NCBI GenBank assembly: GCA_021325275.1
Contig: JAJPHL010000002.1
Span: 124,001-188,000 of the forward strand
DNA: 64,000 nucleotides
Direction: 5' to 3'
Origin: Terriglobia bacterium
GTDB taxonomy: Bacteria > Acidobacteriota > Terriglobia > JAJPHL01
The position numbers and the translations under genes were made by a program. Each line of letters begins with the position of its first letter. Positions within the stretch are counted from its first letter, which is position 1. Shown here one piece after another: positions 48,153-57,768 of the stretch. The notes under the pieces are model-generated. The model had not been told where the DNA came from. It did no database searches and saw nothing but the letters and a program-made list of their open reading frames with translations.

Positions 48153-49670
48153 TCAGCGCGCGGACTCCAAAACTTGGCGGGTATCTTTCGTCGGATCGTT
48201 TTCCACGTGGCAGGGTGTATCGAAGATCATTACGTCGCGCTTTGACGCCGAGTACGCCGGCCATTCGGGCAAGCCTTTGCTGGTGGGCTTGCCGGTGCGA
48301 GCGAGCGATGCCCATGCGCCGGCGCTCTGCGCTTCGAGTTCGCGCATTTTCGGAGTGATGGGGCCGGTCATGTTTTGGCAAAGATCGACGTGGTTGAACA
48401 CGAATGGAATTTCCATGGTGTGCGGCGCGCGCAAGTTCATCACCGGCGTTTCCCACGCCCACACGTACATGTACGTTGCGCCGCGGCCCAGTGCCGCGCG
48501 GCGCTCCGCTAAATGAATCGCGCCGATCGCGGCGGCGTCGGTCGAGATGTTGCTCGACAGCTCGTACAGCGTGGCGTTCGGATCGCGTTTGCGATACGCG
48601 GCGACGATTCGTTCGGCGTCCGCGCCAAGCAATCTCGTGGCGTTCTCGAGCAGGCCTTTTTCATCGAGCTGTCCGTAGGCCGGCGTGTCGATGTCGTAGA
48701 CGGTTCGCTCGGTGCGGGTGTATCCCACGATCACGGGTATGCCGGCGCTCAGTGTCGTTGCATTTGGTTCAAACGGATTCGCAGGCAACACGCGGCCATC
48801 GACTACCGGCGCGAAGCGCGACTTGTTGCCTGCGTCCATCAAGCGATCGAGCGGGACATCGCGCAAGTTTTTGGTTCCGAGCTCTTTGAAAAGCGCATCG
48901 GCGCTTTTTGTCGCCGCTTCGGGCGTTGCGGCCGCGAGTAACGCGCCACTCTCGATGATCGCCGCGTGAAAAAGTCCCGTTGCACTCGGCATTCCGAGAA
49001 GCACGGAGACTTTTTGCCCGCCGCCCGATTGTCCGAAGATCAATACGCGATTCGGATCGCCGCCGAACGCCGCGATGTTGTCGCGCACCCACTGGAGCGA
49101 TGCGACGATATCTTGTTGTCCAAGATTTGCTGTCAGCGAATCGCCCAGGTAAAGATAGCCGAGCACGCCCAAGCGATGATTGATCGACACGACGACAACG
49201 TCTTGATGCGCGGCCAATCCCGCGCCGTCGTAACCGAGCGATCCGCCCGCGCCTTGATCGTATCCACCACCGTGAATCCACACCATCACCGGGCGCTTGC
49301 CGGAATCCGCGCGAGGAGTCCAAACATTCAGGCACAAGCAGTCTTCGGAAACTTGATCGCGATTCGTAAATCCCAGCACGCTGAAAAACTGGCGCTGCTT
49401 TTCACCGCGCGGACGATTCGATTGCGGCGCGGGATGCCCGAACTCAAGGGCGTCGCGCACGCCGGTCCAAGGCGCGGGCGGTTGCGGTGGCATGTAACGA
49501 TTCGCAGCGGCGGTCGAAGCGCCGTAGGGAATGCCTTTGAAAACATCCACGCCGGCACTGCGCCGTCCGCGGACTTTGCCGGCCGTCGTGGAAACGACGG
49601 GATCGGGCGCGGCCGCGAACGCGGACGCCGCCGCGCCGCCTGTCAAGGCGAGAAACGTTCGACGATTCAT
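48153..49670 (-). CDS. exported type B carboxylesterase/lipase
   Basis: 505 residues from the ATG at 49670 (an ATG five codons upstream is possible). A Tat-like start [19 protein letters not shown] is followed by the type B alpha/beta-hydrolase: [14 protein letters not shown] (oxyanion hole), GQSGGGQKV (nucleophile Ser, in place of the usual GESAGG), then [14 protein letters not shown] (His). It hydrolyses carboxylic esters of low or medium size; substrate unknown. It is preceded on the same strand by a terminator and a receptor remnant, so it is probably a separate unit. Confidence 0.9.
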   Translation of the reverse strand: MNRRTFLALTGGAAASAFAAAPDPVVSTTAGKVRGRRSAGVDVFKGIPYGASTAAANRYMPPQPPAPWTGVRDALEFGHPAPQSNRPRGEKQRQFFSVLGFTNRDQVSEDCLCLNVWTPRADSGKRPVMVWIHGGGYDQGAGGSLGYDGAGLAAHQDVVVVSINHRLGVLGYLYLGDSLTANLGQQDIVASLQWVRDNIAAFGGDPNRVLIFGQSGGGQKVSVLLGMPSATGLFHAAIIESGALLAAATPEAATKSADALFKELGTKNLRDVPLDRLMDAGNKSRFAPVVDGRVLPANPFEPNATTLSAGIPVIVGYTRTERTVYDIDTPAYGQLDEKGLLENATRLLGADAERIVAAYRKRDPNATLYELSSNISTDAAAIGAIHLAERRAALGRGATYMYVWAWETPVMNLRAPHTMEIPFVFNHVDLCQNMTGPITPKMRELEAQSAGAWASLARTGKPTSKGLPEWPAYSASKRDVMIFDTPCHVENDPTKDTRQVLESAR

Positions 49671-49685
49671 GCTCTTCGCACTCAC

Positions 49686-49820
49686 TCACCGGAAAGTATA
49701 GCTGAGCAACGCCCGCACATTGAATAATCCATCGTTGGTGATCGGCGAGGTGGGACTTCGCTGCACAAACAGCGGACTATAGAACCCATCCACCTTACCG
49801 GGGGAAAACCCGATGCGGCG
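49686..49820 (-). pseudogene. C-terminal remnant of an outer-membrane receptor-like gene
   Basis: In one minus-strand frame the 45 codons read IGFSPGKVDGFYSP, then SPITNDGLFN and ALLSYTFR and a stop. The aromatic ending and NVRALLSYTFR resemble the last beta-strand of Oar/TonB receptors. It lacks any start, sits directly after the terminator of the TonB gene and is too short to be functional; a leftover of a duplicated or exchanged receptor gene is the likely origin. Confidence 0.4.
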
Positions 49821-49864
49821 AAAAGAAAAGCGCGGAGAAATCCGATTGGATCTCTCCGCGCTTA
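49821..49864 (-). terminator. Rho-independent terminator of the TonB receptor gene
   Basis: On the minus strand AAGCGCGGAGA pairs with TCTCCGCGCTT, followed by TTTCTTTTC. It lies just beyond the stop at 49881. Confidence 0.85.
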
Positions 49865-49880
49865 AGGACTTGCCAGCCGG

Positions 49881-52800
49881 CTAGAAGCTGATGCGCGCGC
49901 CGACTTGCACCGCTCGCGCACCGGCCGACGAGAACGTTTGTCCGGCTCGCGCGGTCGGCTGACCGAAGGCGAACGTTTGTGTCGAGGTCGCGGGGGCCTT
50001 GGCGTCGAGGTTCATGGAATATCCCGTGAGGTTCGAGATATTGAACGCATTGAACATTTCCGTGAAGATCGCCACTTTGTATCTTTCCTTGAACGTGAAC
50101 GTCTTCGTGAGGCGGAAGTCTTGCGCGATAGTGGGATCGCCGAACTCATAGTTCGACGGCAGCACCAACTGTGACGCGATCGTAGCGCCTTGCGCGTTCT
50201 TGGTGCCCACGATCGACGAGTTGTAGCTGTTTACCGCGTTGGCCAAATCGCTCTTGCTGGAGCCGGCATTCAAGCTGCCGTAGGCGATGCCCGGCAGCGG
50301 TTCGCTGGAACCGGCGGCGACCGTGCCCGGCAAGATCAAACCGCTGACGTTCGGTGTCGCCGGTGTCTTGGTGATAATCGAGTTGTTCACCGTGAGCTGG
50401 AAGCCCCAACCGAGTTGCACCGTGCCTGCCGTGTTGATCACGTTGTGCGCCAGGTACTGTCCGTAGCCGGCGTTGTAGTTCAGGTTGTTCCACACCACTT
50501 CGTCGTAAGCGCGTTGCAGCGCGTACGACGCGATGAAGTTGTAGCGGCGGCCCGACTTCACGAGCTTGGTGAGCAAGCCTTCGTACGTCGCGCGTCCCAA
50601 ATCCTGCCAGAACGTGATGGGACCCGTAGAGCATTCCGCATTCACGTTGGCGGCGGAGAGCGGATCGGTGGCGCCCTTACCGGTGCACAACGGAATCACC
50701 GGCTGCGGCGTCGTGGATCCGAGATAACGGTTGAACAGATTGCGGTCCACTTCGCCGAGAGCGACGTTTTCACCCTGGCGGCGCGCCCAGTCGGCGTTCA
50801 ACACCAGTCCGTGACCGAAATCGTGCTGGATGCCAAGCGATGTTTGATAGCTGCGCGCGAAGGGGAAGTTCGGCGGGAAAATTTCCACGCCCTGCTTGAA
50901 GTAGTTAATGCCCGTGGGACCGCTGAACGACCCTGAGGTCGGCGGATTGCCGAGCGCCGCGGTAATCGCGGGAGTCTGCCGCGCGACAAGCTGCGTGAAT
51001 TGTCCGACGGTCATGTTGGTCAGCGCGCTCAATGGCAAAGGAGCGCCCACCGGAATCGGTGCGAGTCCCGCGCCGATGTTGATCAATCCGAACGGCGCCA
51101 GTTGCGCTTGCAGCGTCGCGTCGTTGACGAACGCGCTGGCGGCCAGCGTGTAACGGCCGTCGAGCAGCGGTCCAATGACTGGAGCCTCGCGCAGATAGTA
51201 GTATCCCGGCGAACTGTCCCAGTAAATTCCGGCGCCGCCACGAATCACCGTCTTGCCGCTCTTGCCGGGACTCCACGCGAATCCCACGACCGGTTGAAAT
51301 TCCTTCACGTTGTTGGCGGTGGGCGAGAGATCCGTGCCCAGGATCGGCGAAAGATATCCAGGCTTGGCAAGATCGCCGTTGAACAATCCCACTTGCGCGT
51401 TCCAGGCCAGTCCGTAATTGAACGTGAGGTTCGGACGGAATTTCCACTGATCCTGCACGTACGCGCGATATTGACTCTGGCCTTTGTGATCCGAGTAGTT
51501 GTAGGGAGCCGGCGTGGAAACCGCGCCGACACCGACGCCCGAGAAAATCGAGCTTGAGAGGCTCAGAACGGGCAGCTTCAGCACGTCCGAGTCGCTGGTG
51601 AGAACGCTGGGCATTCCTGGGAACAGGGCCGACGCGCCCACAGCCTTAATGTACGTCGGTGAGAATGCCGCGGTACAAAGCGGCGTGCAGAATCCCCAAA
51701 GTCCCGCGGAGATCACGCGGTTGATATCGCCGCCGATCTTCACGCGATGGTTGCGAATCTGCCAGTTCAACGAATCGGTGAATTCATAACGGCGCGAGTT
51801 GCGTGCTTGCGGCGCGTTGAAATTCGGTCCGGTGGCCGGAAAGTTCGACCCGTTGAAGAAATACACATTCGGCAGGCTGCCGGCTACGCAAGGACTGTTG
51901 CAATCCCCGCTAACTGATTGATTATTATGGTTGTTCCAATAATTAAATTGAAAGCGGGCATCGTTGACAATCTGGGGCGTTAGGGTAGAGGTAACCCCCA
52001 TGATGCTTTGATCGGCCCAGTTTGTGTTGTGCGCCCAATTCGACGGATCGCCGAACTCGAGTGATTGCCCGAATCCCGCGTTGCCGTCGTGCGAATAGCG
52101 TATGAACGCGTTGTGCTTGTCGTTGATGTGATAATCCACGCGCAAGCTGAAAAGATCCTGGTGATACGGCGATCCGTAAGTGCCGGCGAGATTGATGAAC
52201 GCCGGGTCGGTCGATTGCACCGAAACCGCCTGGACTTGATTCTGATACTCGTACGACGTGAAGAAGAACAGCTTGTCTTTCTTCAGCGGTCCGCCGAGGG
52301 AGAAGCCGGGATTCCGGCGCGCAAAAAACGGATTGTTTCCGCCGGGAATCGTGAGGCGCTGTAAATACGGATACGCCGCCATGTTGTGATCGCGGAAATA
52401 GAAGAATCCCGAGCCGTGATACTGGTTGCTGCCCGAGCGCGTCACCACGTTGATGGCGCCGCCGGCCGCGACCGGCGTGGAAATATCGAAATTCACGGTG
52501 GACGTTTGGAATTCCTGCACCGTTTCGGTGGAGAAATTCATGGACGTCATGCCGCCGCCCACGTCGATGGAGTCCGACGTGTTGCCGCCGTCGATCGTCA
52601 TCGTGGTGCGATTGCCCGCGCCCAGCACGCTGACCGTGAAGAGCACGTTGAACTGCGCCACGGTGCCGGTGCCGATGGTCACGCCGGGTTCAAGCTTGGC
52701 CAATTGCTGGAACGAGCGTCCGTTCATCGGCAGATCTTCGATGGTTTCATGTTGCACTACGCCCTGGATCACGTTGGTGTCGTAATTCATCTGCGCACCG

Positions 52801-53159
52801 GCGGCTTCTACCGTCACGGTGTCTTTGGTGGTGCCGATCTTCATCTGAAAGTCAACGCGCGTGGAGCTGCCGACGTCCACCGTCGCCGCGCGCTCGCGCG
52901 TGGAAAAGCCGGTGGCTTCCACCTGCACGCCATACGTGCCGGGAAGCAAGCTCACCATTGAGTACGAGCCATTCGCCGCGCTCGTAGTGTCACGCGACAC
53001 GCCCGTGTCCCGATTCGTGACGACGACTTTTGCGTTGGGAATCACCGCGCCTTGCGCGTCGGTCACGGTGCCGGAAATACTTCCCGTGGCTTGCGCCCCC
53101 AGAGCCGCCGCGCACGCGACAACGCAAACCAAGACGCCTACATAACGCCATGCTGACAT
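49881..53159 (-). CDS. TonB-dependent receptor, Oar-like, with carboxypeptidase-regulatory N-domain
   Basis: 1092 residues from the ATG at 53159, preceded by GAGGAGG; the ORF extends further but that part is not protein-like. Signal peptide ends near ALGAQ (about 23), then a regulatory-like domain (SGTVTDAQGAVIPNAKVVVTN, about 30-110), plug with EDLPMNGRSFQQLAKLEPGV, and a barrel ending GARISF with terminal Phe. It is the second such receptor in the window. The divergent gap to the next gene holds two short palindromes that may be operators, and a terminator follows. The substrate is unknown. Confidence 0.93.
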   Translation of the reverse strand: MSAWRYVGVLVCVVACAAALGAQATGSISGTVTDAQGAVIPNAKVVVTNRDTGVSRDTTSAANGSYSMVSLLPGTYGVQVEATGFSTRERAATVDVGSSTRVDFQMKIGTTKDTVTVEAAGAQMNYDTNVIQGVVQHETIEDLPMNGRSFQQLAKLEPGVTIGTGTVAQFNVLFTVSVLGAGNRTTMTIDGGNTSDSIDVGGGMTSMNFSTETVQEFQTSTVNFDISTPVAAGGAINVVTRSGSNQYHGSGFFYFRDHNMAAYPYLQRLTIPGGNNPFFARRNPGFSLGGPLKKDKLFFFTSYEYQNQVQAVSVQSTDPAFINLAGTYGSPYHQDLFSLRVDYHINDKHNAFIRYSHDGNAGFGQSLEFGDPSNWAHNTNWADQSIMGVTSTLTPQIVNDARFQFNYWNNHNNQSVSGDCNSPCVAGSLPNVYFFNGSNFPATGPNFNAPQARNSRRYEFTDSLNWQIRNHRVKIGGDINRVISAGLWGFCTPLCTAAFSPTYIKAVGASALFPGMPSVLTSDSDVLKLPVLSLSSSIFSGVGVGAVSTPAPYNYSDHKGQSQYRAYVQDQWKFRPNLTFNYGLAWNAQVGLFNGDLAKPGYLSPILGTDLSPTANNVKEFQPVVGFAWSPGKSGKTVIRGGAGIYWDSSPGYYYLREAPVIGPLLDGRYTLAASAFVNDATLQAQLAPFGLINIGAGLAPIPVGAPLPLSALTNMTVGQFTQLVARQTPAITAALGNPPTSGSFSGPTGINYFKQGVEIFPPNFPFARSYQTSLGIQHDFGHGLVLNADWARRQGENVALGEVDRNLFNRYLGSTTPQPVIPLCTGKGATDPLSAANVNAECSTGPITFWQDLGRATYEGLLTKLVKSGRRYNFIASYALQRAYDEVVWNNLNYNAGYGQYLAHNVINTAGTVQLGWGFQLTVNNSIITKTPATPNVSGLILPGTVAAGSSEPLPGIAYGSLNAGSSKSDLANAVNSYNSSIVGTKNAQGATIASQLVLPSNYEFGDPTIAQDFRLTKTFTFKERYKVAIFTEMFNAFNISNLTGYSMNLDAKAPATSTQTFAFGQPTARAGQTFSSAGARAVQVGARISF

Positions 53160-53173
53160 GGAGCCTCCTCTAT

Positions 53174-53189
53174 ACAACTGTTCAGTTGT
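53174..53189. promoter_or_regulatory. palindrome ACAACTG-TT-CAGTTGT near the TonB gene start
   Basis: Perfect 7-base arms with a 2-base centre, located 15 bases before the TonB receptor start, overlapping the place where promoter or ribosome-binding elements are expected. It resembles a small dimeric repressor operator. Confidence 0.5.
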
Positions 53190-53322
53190 GGTCCACAGCC
53201 TCATCTCGCAAATTGCTAACCGCTCGCCAGCCTTGCTATCACGCATGAGAGTGAACTGAGGTGAAAACAGAGTCAAGAACAAAGGCGCGGCATTTGGATA
53301 ATGTCTGTTTGGTGTGAATATA

Positions 53323-53341
53323 CACTTAACAGGGTTAAGTG
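53323..53341. promoter_or_regulatory. palindrome CACTTAAC-AGG-GTTAAGTG between divergent genes
   Basis: Perfect 8-base arms with a 3-base spacer, 25 bases before the start of the plus-strand membrane protein gene and about 165 bases before the TonB gene. It is suited to a regulator of either or both directions. Confidence 0.55.
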
Positions 53342-53366
53342 AACGTTGTTCGAGTAGACTGTCGAT

Positions 53367-53642
53367 ATGCGGGGCTTGCAAATTTGGCGGATGGCTTTTC
53401 GCGCAGCCCAGCCATTGGGCCGGCGATTGCTATGGATTTGCCGCCAACTTTGGCACGAAATCACCGGATCGCTCTTTCTGGTGATGTCGCTTTCCGCCCT
53501 TCCTTCGCTCATAAAACACTGGCGCACGCAGGAATACGGATACGCCGCGCTCGCCGCGACGTTCATGCTCACGATGGTGTACTTCGGCGTCACCGCATTC
53601 ATGCGCGCGCGGCGAATCCATCGCCAGGGAGCGCCCTCATGA
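53367..53642 (+). CDS. small two-helix membrane protein coupled to the mutase gene
   Basis: 91 residues with a basic N-terminal third and two hydrophobic helices (about 33-50 and 60-78; [15 protein letters not shown] and [15 protein letters not shown]). The stop overlaps the mutase ATG (ATGA), a typical translational coupling, which is the main evidence that it is real. No family recognised. A function with the mutase, for instance at the membrane, cannot be inferred from sequence. Confidence 0.7.
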   Translation: MRGLQIWRMAFRAAQPLGRRLLWICRQLWHEITGSLFLVMSLSALPSLIKHWRTQEYGYAALAATFMLTMVYFGVTAFMRARRIHRQGAPS

Positions 53643-55165
53643 GCAGTCACTCGCCGGAAGCCGCGGAAAAAATCGGACAGCCCGGCGAATTTCCTTTCAC
53701 GCGCGGCATCCACCCGGAAATGTATCGCAGCAAACTCTGGACCATGCGGCAATACGCCGGCTTCGGCACGGCCGAGGAATCGAACCGTCGCTACCGTTAC
53801 CTAATCTCGCAGGGACAAAAAGGACTCTCCGTCGCTTTCGACTTGCCCACGCAAATCGGCATGGACTCCGATTCCACGCTTGCCGCGGGCGAAGTCGGTA
53901 AAGTCGGCGTGGCCATCGATTCGCTCGACGACATGGAGACGCTTTTTTCCGGCATTCGCTTGCAAGACGTGACGACCTCGATGACCATCAACGCGACGGC
54001 GGCGATCCTGCTCTGCCTCTACGTCGCGACGGCGAAGCGGCAAGGCGCGGACTTGCGCAAAATCTCCGGCACCGTGCAGAACGACATATTGAAGGAGTAC
54101 ATCGCGCGCGGAACTTACATTTATCCGGTCGCGCCGGCGATGCGCTTGGTCACGGATTTGTTCGCGTGGTGTCAAACGGACTTGCCCGCGTGGAACACAA
54201 TTTCCATCAGCGGCTATCACATTCGCGAAGCGGGATCCACGGCGGTGCAGGAAGTTGCGTTTACGCTCGCCGATGCAATCGCCTACGTGGAAGCGGCTCT
54301 CAAGGCCGGTCTCGACATCGACGATCTTGGTCCGCGCCTTTCGTTTTTCTTCAACGCCCATAGTCATCTGCTGGAAGAAGTCGCGAAATATCGCGCCGCG
54401 CGGCGATTGTGGGCGCGCATCATGCGCGACCGCTTCCAAGCGCGCAATCCGCGCTCGCAAATGTTGCGCTTCCACACGCAGACCGCCGGATCGACGCTCA
54501 CCGCGCAGCAACCGAACGTGAATTTGGTGCGCACGGCGATCGAAGCGCTGGCGGCGGTGCTCGGCGGCACGCAATCGTTGCACACGAACTCGCGCGACGA
54601 AGCGCTGGGGCTTCCGACCGAGGAATCCGCCTTGCTCGCCCTGCGCACCCAGCAGATTATCGCGTCGGAGACGGGCGTCGCGAATACGGTGGATCCTTTG
54701 GGCGGCTCGTATTACATCGAATCGTTGACCGACAAGATTGAAACGGAAGCCGAAGAATACATCGCGCGCATCGACGCGCGCGGCGGCATGATCCGCGCGA
54801 TCGAACAGGGATTCGTGCAGTCGGAAGTGCAGAACGCCGCGTACGAATTTCAGAGACAAGTAGAATCGGGCGAGCGCGTCGTGGTGGGCGTGAACCGTTT
54901 TCAATCGGAGGAAGCGCCCATGCCCGTGTTGCGCGTCGACCCGCAACTGGAGCGCGATCAAGTGGAACGCGTGCGCGCGGTGCGCGCGCGTCGCGACGCG
55001 GCGGCCGCGGCGGTGGCGGTGGCCGAGGTGGAGAGATCGGCGCGCGAGGGAGATAATCTGATGCCGCGAATTCTTGCGGCCGTGGAAGCGCACGCCACGG
55101 TCGGGGAAATCTCCGATGCCATGCGGAGAGTTTTTGGCGAGTATCGCGAAAGCGTCGTCGTGTAG
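53639..55165 (+). CDS. methylmalonyl-CoA mutase large subunit, substrate-binding (TIM barrel) domain
   Basis: 508 residues from the ATG at 53639. The sequence carries [16 protein letters not shown] (contains the conserved Tyr of the CoA pocket), [56 protein letters not shown] (catalytic His) and [14 protein letters not shown]. It is only the N-terminal catalytic domain; the C-terminal cobalamin-binding domain (DxHxxG) is missing and no small subunit follows, so a B12-binding partner must be encoded elsewhere. Reaction: (R)-methylmalonyl-CoA to succinyl-CoA, in propionate or branched-chain amino acid catabolism. Ethylmalonyl or isobutyryl specificity cannot be fully excluded. Confidence 0.92.
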   Translation: MSSHSPEAAEKIGQPGEFPFTRGIHPEMYRSKLWTMRQYAGFGTAEESNRRYRYLISQGQKGLSVAFDLPTQIGMDSDSTLAAGEVGKVGVAIDSLDDMETLFSGIRLQDVTTSMTINATAAILLCLYVATAKRQGADLRKISGTVQNDILKEYIARGTYIYPVAPAMRLVTDLFAWCQTDLPAWNTISISGYHIREAGSTAVQEVAFTLADAIAYVEAALKAGLDIDDLGPRLSFFFNAHSHLLEEVAKYRAARRLWARIMRDRFQARNPRSQMLRFHTQTAGSTLTAQQPNVNLVRTAIEALAAVLGGTQSLHTNSRDEALGLPTEESALLALRTQQIIASETGVANTVDPLGGSYYIESLTDKIETEAEEYIARIDARGGMIRAIEQGFVQSEVQNAAYEFQRQVESGERVVVGVNRFQSEEAPMPVLRVDPQLERDQVERVRAVRARRDAAAAAVAVAEVERSAREGDNLMPRILAAVEAHATVGEISDAMRRVFGEYRESVVV

Positions 55166-55179
55166 AAGGACAGCAGAAT

Positions 55180-56616
55180 TCAAGTGCGCGAGAGGATGAC
55201 GAGTGTTAAATCATCTTCGTCCCGCTGATCAAGACTCCTAGAATTTTGGGCGCGATCTACGATGGTCGTTGCTATGACCGCTGGATCCCATCCGACTGTG
55301 GGGCCTAGGCCCCGAATGTATCCTTCCGGCTCGGGATCGCCAGCGGCAGAAACCCCATCCGTATAGATGACCATTCGGTCGCCTTCATCAAACACAATCT
55401 CCGCCTCCGCGTCCTCGAACGTTTGGCCGAGATCGTGCCCGAGATATGTCCCAGTAACACATAGTTTTTCAATAGTGCCATCTGCCCTACACAACAGCGG
55501 TGGTACTTGGCCCGCGTAGAAGTACCGCAGTTTTCTCCCTTGAATGTCAATGCTCCCACAGAACAGCTCTACGTTTGTGGGAATACGAATAAGCTCGGCG
55601 TGAACCCTCCTGGCCGCTATCGCTGGAGACTCACCGCGCTTCATCGCCGTGCGGATGATCTGCTGAACACCGTGCGCCGTTACTGCTGCACCCATGCCCT
55701 TTCCCGTGATGTCTGCGACCGCGATCGCAAACCCGCCATTTTCCATGTCGAACCAGTCGTAGAAGTCACCGGACACGAGGCGACAGGGGACAAACCTGGC
55801 TATCGCCTGAAGGCCTTCCCGACTGATGCTCGGACTTGGTAGCAACTTCAGTTGAATTTCGCTGGCTTTACGCAACTCCAGTCGATGCCACGCCGCATCA
55901 ATAAACTCTACAAACGAAAGCGTCGCTTCCACGACGGTGGGCCCCGTACAGAGGCGACCAACAAACTCCTCGCGAATCTGATGCGGGATTCCGCCGAGAC
56001 CAGCTGTCGAAAACAGCAGTGGTCCGCTGCGGTCCGGGAGATGTTCTATTTGGGCCAGCGCATGGTACCCGCTACCCGCACGTACCTCGGTGGCAATTGC
56101 CGCGTAGTTGGGCTCGGCGATCCCAAGATTCTTGAAAGCAGTCCTGAAGGAATCGCTTTGGGCATAGCTAACACAAATGATCTTCGAATCACCACATATC
56201 TGTTTGATGGTGTCAGCCGTCGGCATCGGTCGAATCATCGTCGGACCGATCCAATCCGCTAGTTGCTCGACTGCTGTTTTGGAATCATACGCAGCGATAT
56301 CGCGGCGCACCTTCAGTGTCTCGCCATGGTTTTGGCACTCTGCCTCGATCACCGAGTCAATCTCCGGAAAAGGTTGCTTGGCCCGGGCGATGCAAACAAG
56401 AGCGTCTTTCTTGCTCGACAGTGCTCGGCGCAGCTCCCGCTGGAGGAATCTGTGGTCGGGCTGGGCCATCGCCTCGTACACAGCTTGCGTGCGCGGAGGT
56501 CGATCGGAACGCTGTGGCACCCAAATCAACTTCTGGTCTGCCAGACAGTCGAGTAGCTGCGCTTTAATTCTGATCTCCGCGGGCTTCGGAAACCCAACAA
56601 GGAAAGCGATCCTCAC
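55180..56616 (-). CDS. SpoIIE/RsbU-type PP2C phosphatase with novel N-terminal domain
   Basis: 478 residues from a GTG with AAGGA upstream. Residues about 275-478 are a PP2C-type SpoIIE domain: GDFYDWF, AVADITGKGMGAAVTA, FCGSIDIQGRKLRYFYAGQVPP, VIYTDGVSAAGDPEPEG and DQRDEDDLTLVIL, containing the metal Asp residues. The N-terminal ~270 residues (MRIAFLVGFPKPAEIRIKAQ) look like alpha/beta domains; no family recognised. Unlike usual stress phosphatases it has no PAS, GAF or response-regulator domain and no anti-sigma or STAS genes nearby. It is 11 bases after the OST-HTH-like gene and certainly co-transcribed. Confidence 0.85.
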   Translation of the reverse strand: MRIAFLVGFPKPAEIRIKAQLLDCLADQKLIWVPQRSDRPPRTQAVYEAMAQPDHRFLQRELRRALSSKKDALVCIARAKQPFPEIDSVIEAECQNHGETLKVRRDIAAYDSKTAVEQLADWIGPTMIRPMPTADTIKQICGDSKIICVSYAQSDSFRTAFKNLGIAEPNYAAIATEVRAGSGYHALAQIEHLPDRSGPLLFSTAGLGGIPHQIREEFVGRLCTGPTVVEATLSFVEFIDAAWHRLELRKASEIQLKLLPSPSISREGLQAIARFVPCRLVSGDFYDWFDMENGGFAIAVADITGKGMGAAVTAHGVQQIIRTAMKRGESPAIAARRVHAELIRIPTNVELFCGSIDIQGRKLRYFYAGQVPPLLCRADGTIEKLCVTGTYLGHDLGQTFEDAEAEIVFDEGDRMVIYTDGVSAAGDPEPEGYIRGLGPTVGWDPAVIATTIVDRAQNSRSLDQRDEDDLTLVILSRT

Positions 56617-56627
56617 TGAGCACGTCC

Positions 56628-57482
56628 TTAGCGGTCGAGCGCGTCGAGCACGTCGCCCAACCGCACGGTTAAGGATCGCAGCTCCGCAATCGACATGTTT
56701 TGGATGAGTGCCGCCGCAACAACCCGCACCTGGGGTGCCGACCGGCTCACTGTTGCGGTCGGACGTTGGGCCACTGCGGGCCTCAAGGAAGGCCTAGCTT
56801 TGGCCAGGATCTGGGCTTCGACCTTGGCTGCCGAGATTCCAGCAGTATCCAGCGCCCGCCGCAACTCCGTCCGAATGGCCCGGCTCCTGAAGGCATTCCA
56901 AGGCTGGGTCAGTCCTTCAGTCTTGACAGCGTCATAAAAGCGAACCCACCACTGCGACTCGCTAAACGGTTGCTTCAACCGCTCTCGTTGTCCCTCGTCC
57001 GCAAGTGAGTCGACGTATGTCTTGGCTATTTCCAGGTGGCGCTCACCGGTCATCGACGGAATCTGTACCCAGGGCTCTCCAGGACCTTGTGAACCGGGCG
57101 TAGTTACCTCTGTGTTGCCATTCTCCCGATTCACAAACAGTTTGTAGAGGCTCGCCGGGCTAGTAAACGTCTTCCATACGGCGGGGTCGTAATACATCTC
57201 ATGGGCTTCGTTGGCCTGCGATGCTGGCCTGATAGTCAAGGCCGGTGTAGGTGAACTTCCTTTGACACCGTACTCGCAGTCCATACCACGGCGACCGACG
57301 ACTTCGACCTCGGGTACATGCTTGCAAATGAACGCGCGCAAGTTGAGGCAGTCGTAGTCTTCCGGCTCGAAGCCAGGAAATGCAAGGTTGATGGAAGATC
57401 GCAAGTGCGTTCCCAAGGCGCGCCCTGCGGAACGGACACTCTGCTCAATGAAAGCTTGAATTGATTCAGGGGGGTACTGCAT
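56628..57482 (-). CDS. OST-HTH/LOTUS-like protein, partner of the phosphatase
   Basis: 284 residues from the ATG at 57482 (upstream codons in frame extend to a TTG at 57734 but look non-coding). Residues about 8-80 resemble the OST-HTH/LOTUS RNA-binding fold: FIEQSVRSAGRALGTHLR, then FPGFEPEDYDCLNLRAFI and VPEVEVVGRRGMDCEYGVK, matching the LG-x2-LR, Dx-YG/K-L-x-x-L and P-x-V-x-G-x-V pattern. The middle (about 110-230) is unknown, and the C-terminal end (MSIAELRSLTVRLGDVLDAL) is helical. Together with the following phosphatase it could form an RNA-sensing signalling or defence pair. The codon use is milder in GC than neighbours. Confidence 0.6.
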   Translation of the reverse strand: MQYPPESIQAFIEQSVRSAGRALGTHLRSSINLAFPGFEPEDYDCLNLRAFICKHVPEVEVVGRRGMDCEYGVKGSSPTPALTIRPASQANEAHEMYYDPAVWKTFTSPASLYKLFVNRENGNTEVTTPGSQGPGEPWVQIPSMTGERHLEIAKTYVDSLADEGQRERLKQPFSESQWWVRFYDAVKTEGLTQPWNAFRSRAIRTELRRALDTAGISAAKVEAQILAKARPSLRPAVAQRPTATVSRSAPQVRVVAAALIQNMSIAELRSLTVRLGDVLDALDR

Positions 57483-57768
57483 TGTTCGCCTCGTTTCTCT
57501 TAGATGAAAATGATGGGAGCCCTGCTTATGGGCTCCCGGATCTATTTCATCGCGATGAGAATTTTGTGTCTGTCGAGGCGAGTAACAGCAAGTAATACTT
57601 TTGCTTCGGGATCCAGGGTGACACTTCCGGAGATCCCTCCTCCCGGCTTGTCCGTCCGAGGCCTTCGAAGCCTCGGTAGAGCCGATAGAGTTGGCCTTAA
57701 CGCCTACGGACGAGCTAACGCACCAACTCCTCAACAGTGATATTCTCTTTAGGCGGGTCGGTTGTCAA
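57483..57768 (-). promoter_or_regulatory. structured leader and promoter of the OST-HTH/phosphatase operon
   Basis: On the minus strand a -35 box TTGACA (57763-57768) with a weak -10 GAATAT (57740-57745, spacing 17) starts a leader of about 240 bases. It contains GAGTTGG (57723-57729) pairing with CCAACTC (57688-57694), a GTCCGT (57706-57711) in the loop pairing with ACGGAC (57650-57655), which gives an H-type pseudoknot, with a hairpin CCGAGGC-GCCTCGG (57656-57676) between. Further on lie GGGATC/GATCCC and a perfect 8-bp hairpin GGGAGCCC/GGGCTCCC (57515-57537), 33 bases before the start codon. It could be a cis-regulatory RNA or a small RNA. Bases 57769-57964 beyond show nothing recognisable. 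Confidence 0.5.
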
